Below are positions 14,884 through 15,413 of a stretch of DNA of 15,413 bases, piece by piece (the stretch's first letter is position 1; every line of letters begins with the position of its first letter). Position numbers and translations under genes: made by a program. Under the pieces are notes generated by a model. The model worked only from the letters and a program-made list of their open reading frames with translations. It made no database searches and had not been told where the DNA came from. This stretch comes from Candidatus Woesearchaeota archaeon (GTDB lineage: Archaea > Nanobdellota > Nanobdellia > Woesearchaeales > GW2011-AR9), in assembly GCA_013204355.1 (NCBI GenBank), contig JABMOA010000094.1, forward strand, positions 1 through 15,413. The letters run 5' to 3'.

Positions 14884-14919
14884 AAAAAAACCCCTTACCA
14901 ACCCGAAAGCTGGTAGGGG
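14884..14919 (-). terminator. Hairpin followed by a U7 tract, minus-strand orientation
   Basis: The stem spans 14919-14891 on the minus strand and is followed by seven T (14890-14884). On the plus strand the same hairpin is followed by A residues, so it works only for leftward transcription. Archaeal RNA polymerase terminates at oligo-U; the hairpin may serve RNA stability as much as termination. Confidence 0.6.
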
Positions 14920-14924
14920 AAAAA

Positions 14925-14936
14925 GAGGTGATAGAT
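14925..14936 (+). repeat. First copy of a GAGGTGATRGAT direct repeat
   Basis: GAGGTGATAGAT here recurs as GAGGTGATGGAT at 15026-15037 with one mismatch, 101 nt apart. On the minus strand this copy lies within the first nucleotides of the putative small RNA. Confidence 0.5.
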
Positions 14937-14962
14937 GTTTAATAAACAGATATTCTGGGTCC

Positions 14963-14970
14963 TATATAAA
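14963..14970 (-). promoter_or_regulatory. Strong TATA box for the putative minus-strand small RNA
   Basis: CGAAAGATTTATATAGGACC on the minus strand closely matches the vapB promoter (GAAAGGTTTATATAAAA). The predicted start is 26 nt downstream, at about 14940. In the plus direction the sequence reads TATATAAA, but the plus-strand gene at 15095 has its own box, correctly spaced. Confidence 0.6.
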
Positions 14971-15025
14971 TCTTTCGGAACTAGGAGTATTCAAAAGTAG
15001 TGAAACAACAAACTTTTGTCATAAT

Positions 15026-15037
15026 GAGGTGATGGAT
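15026..15037 (+). repeat. Second copy of the GAGGTGATRGAT direct repeat
   Basis: GAGGTGATGGAT lies about 27 nt upstream of the TATA box of the 15095 gene. It is followed by CTAGGAGT at 15040-15047, a word also found at 14981-14988. TATTCAAAA (14988-14996) and TTTTGAATA (15047-15055) form an inverted pair. The arrangement looks like a regulator-binding region. Confidence 0.45.
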
Positions 15038-15063
15038 ATCTAGGAGTTTTGAATAGGAATAGA

Positions 15064-15071
15064 TTTTTATA
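15064..15071 (+). promoter_or_regulatory. TATA box for the exported protein gene at 15095
   Basis: ATAGATTTTTATAGATTC, with the core TTTTTATA centred 27 nt before the ATG at 15095; leaderless spacing. Confidence 0.6.
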
Positions 15072-15094
15072 GATTCATTGATTAAAGAAGAATT

Positions 15095-15413
15095 ATGAAG
15101 AAAATCTTAATCATCATCTGCATCTTGCTCCTAGCAACTTCAGTATCTGCTGCAACACTCAAGGGATCTATTTATGATACATCATTAACGCTAGAAAAAG
15201 ATGTATTAATTGAAATTGATCAGCAGAAGTTTCTTGCAAAAGATGGGACGTACCAATTTCAAATTGATGAGGGTACATATGAATTGACGGCGAGAAAGGG
15301 TTTGACCGAGATTAAAGAAGATGTTGTTGTAAAAGGTGATGAAGTTGTGTATGATGTCTTCCTATTAGCTAATTTTAAGGATGAGGATCAGTTGTGGAAG
15401 GAAACAGATGAGG
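15095..15413 (+). CDS. Exported protein with a carboxypeptidase-regulatory-like beta domain, N-terminal part (runs off the right edge)
   Basis: Only 106 codons are in the window. MKKILIIICILLLATSVSA is a textbook signal peptide, with cleavage expected after Ala19 or Ala20. The mature start TLKGSIYDTSLTLEKDVLIE, then AKDGTYQFQIDEGTYELTA (48-66), then a strand ending in VYDVFLL, matches the small Ig-like carboxypeptidase-regulatory fold. The same arrangement, from memory, opens archaeal membrane-associated transcriptional regulators of the COG2512 type: signal peptide, one beta domain, a membrane helix, then a cytoplasmic winged helix. The C-terminal half is not visible, so that identity is a prediction. 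It lies downstream of the exported S16 protease on the same strand but has its own TATA box. The upstream repeats could be its operator sites. Confidence 0.7.
   Translation, partial: MKKILIIICILLLATSVSAATLKGSIYDTSLTLEKDVLIEIDQQKFLAKDGTYQFQIDEGTYELTARKGLTEIKEDVVVKGDEVVYDVFLLANFKDEDQLWKETDE

Larger units (their letters stand above)
14884..14940 (-). ncRNA. Putative small RNA, about 57 nt, with its own promoter and hairpin-plus-U7 end
   Basis: On the minus strand, a canonical TATA box (14963-14970) predicts initiation near 14940. The transcript would run through ATCTATCACCTC and a U5 run, then fold a strong hairpin: CCCC pairs with GGGG, one A is bulged, UACCA pairs with UGGUA, then one G-U and one C-G pair. 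The loop is UUUCGG, which can form a UUCG tetraloop. Seven U residues (14890-14884) follow directly. There is no start codon with a usable frame, and both flanking genes are on the plus strand, so this is not an mRNA leader or the terminator of a neighbouring gene. It could be a regulatory RNA or, less likely, a remnant terminator. The call is by sequence logic only. Confidence 0.5.
14808..15094. other. Repeat-rich intergenic region between two plus-strand exported-protein genes
   Basis: No protein gene is evident in these 287 nt. From left to right: an AT-rich stretch with a short tandem repeat (ATAATAAGAT twice, about 14863-14883), a GC-rich hairpin (14891-14919), a minus-strand TATA box (14963-14970), two near-identical GAGGTGATRGAT words, two CTAGGAGT words, a TATTCAAAA/TTTTGAATA inverted repeat, and the promoter of the 15095 gene. 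The elements are listed separately. Confidence 0.7.

Noticed and set aside
14925..15037. GTGATAG and GTGATGG words as box C elements of a C/D guide RNA
   Set aside because: No CUGA box D with correct spacing was found on the plus strand.
1..15413. CRISPR arrays, tRNA or rRNA genes
   Set aside because: No regularly spaced repeat series and no tRNA cloverleaf or rRNA signature words were seen in the intergenic regions on either strand.

Overview
The window comes from an AT-rich archaeal genome (about two-thirds A+T by eye). It encodes prefoldin alpha, an FtsY-type SRP receptor, the archaeal 4-demethylwyosine synthase, an NMD3-family protein and an exported AAA-less S16 (Lon-fold) protease. Most transcription units have a TATA-like box centred 25-27 nt upstream of the first base of the start codon, which indicates leaderless archaeal transcripts. 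Compact spacing, one CPR/Patescibacteria-like tRNA synthetase and the mix of short informational genes suggest a DPANN-type archaeon (Woesearchaeota/Pacearchaeota-like). That placement is inference; I cannot name the lineage from this window.

Layout: (1) 1-1032, minus: the N-terminal 344 codons of a bacterial-style alanyl-tRNA synthetase, running off the left edge. (2) 1222-2571, plus: aspartate kinase, divergent from alaS. (3) 2713-3660, minus: a Fic-domain AMPylase-type protein whose gene is bracketed by a perfect 13-bp inverted repeat. (4) 3847-5064, minus: diaminopimelate decarboxylase. (5) 5178-6095, minus: an unrecognised 305-residue cytosolic protein. (6) 6184-8242, minus: a tight operon of a 67-aa protein, prefoldin alpha and ftsY. 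(7) 8310-9605, minus: an N-terminally extended PRPP synthetase. (8) 9666-10814, minus: Taw1. (9) 10923-12032, plus: a VapBC-type toxin-antitoxin pair and an NMD3-like ribosome-associated protein, almost certainly one transcript. (10) 12029-13003, minus: a patatin-like phospholipase, overlapping the NMD3-like gene stop to stop. (11) 13083-14807, plus: a secreted, tail-anchored S16 protease. (12) 14808-15094: a repeat-rich intergenic region with what looks like a self-contained minus-strand small RNA gene (TATA box, short transcript, UUCG-capped hairpin, U7 tail). (13) 15095 to the right edge, plus: an exported protein with a carboxypeptidase-regulatory-like beta domain, resembling the N-terminus of archaeal membrane-bound transcriptional regulators.

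How they fit together: the 6184-8242 operon joins a chaperone subunit with protein targeting to the membrane. Aspartate kinase and LysA are the first and last enzymes of the diaminopimelate route to lysine, with the Fic cassette lying between them. The VapBC/NMD3 block pairs an RNA-cleaving toxin family with a large-subunit-binding protein family. The right edge pairs an extracytoplasmic protease with a probable membrane sensor. The most novel candidates are the minus-strand small RNA, the Fic cassette with its inverted repeats, the vapBC-NMD3 operon, the PRPP synthetase with its altered ATP-site motif, and the exported protease/sensor pair.
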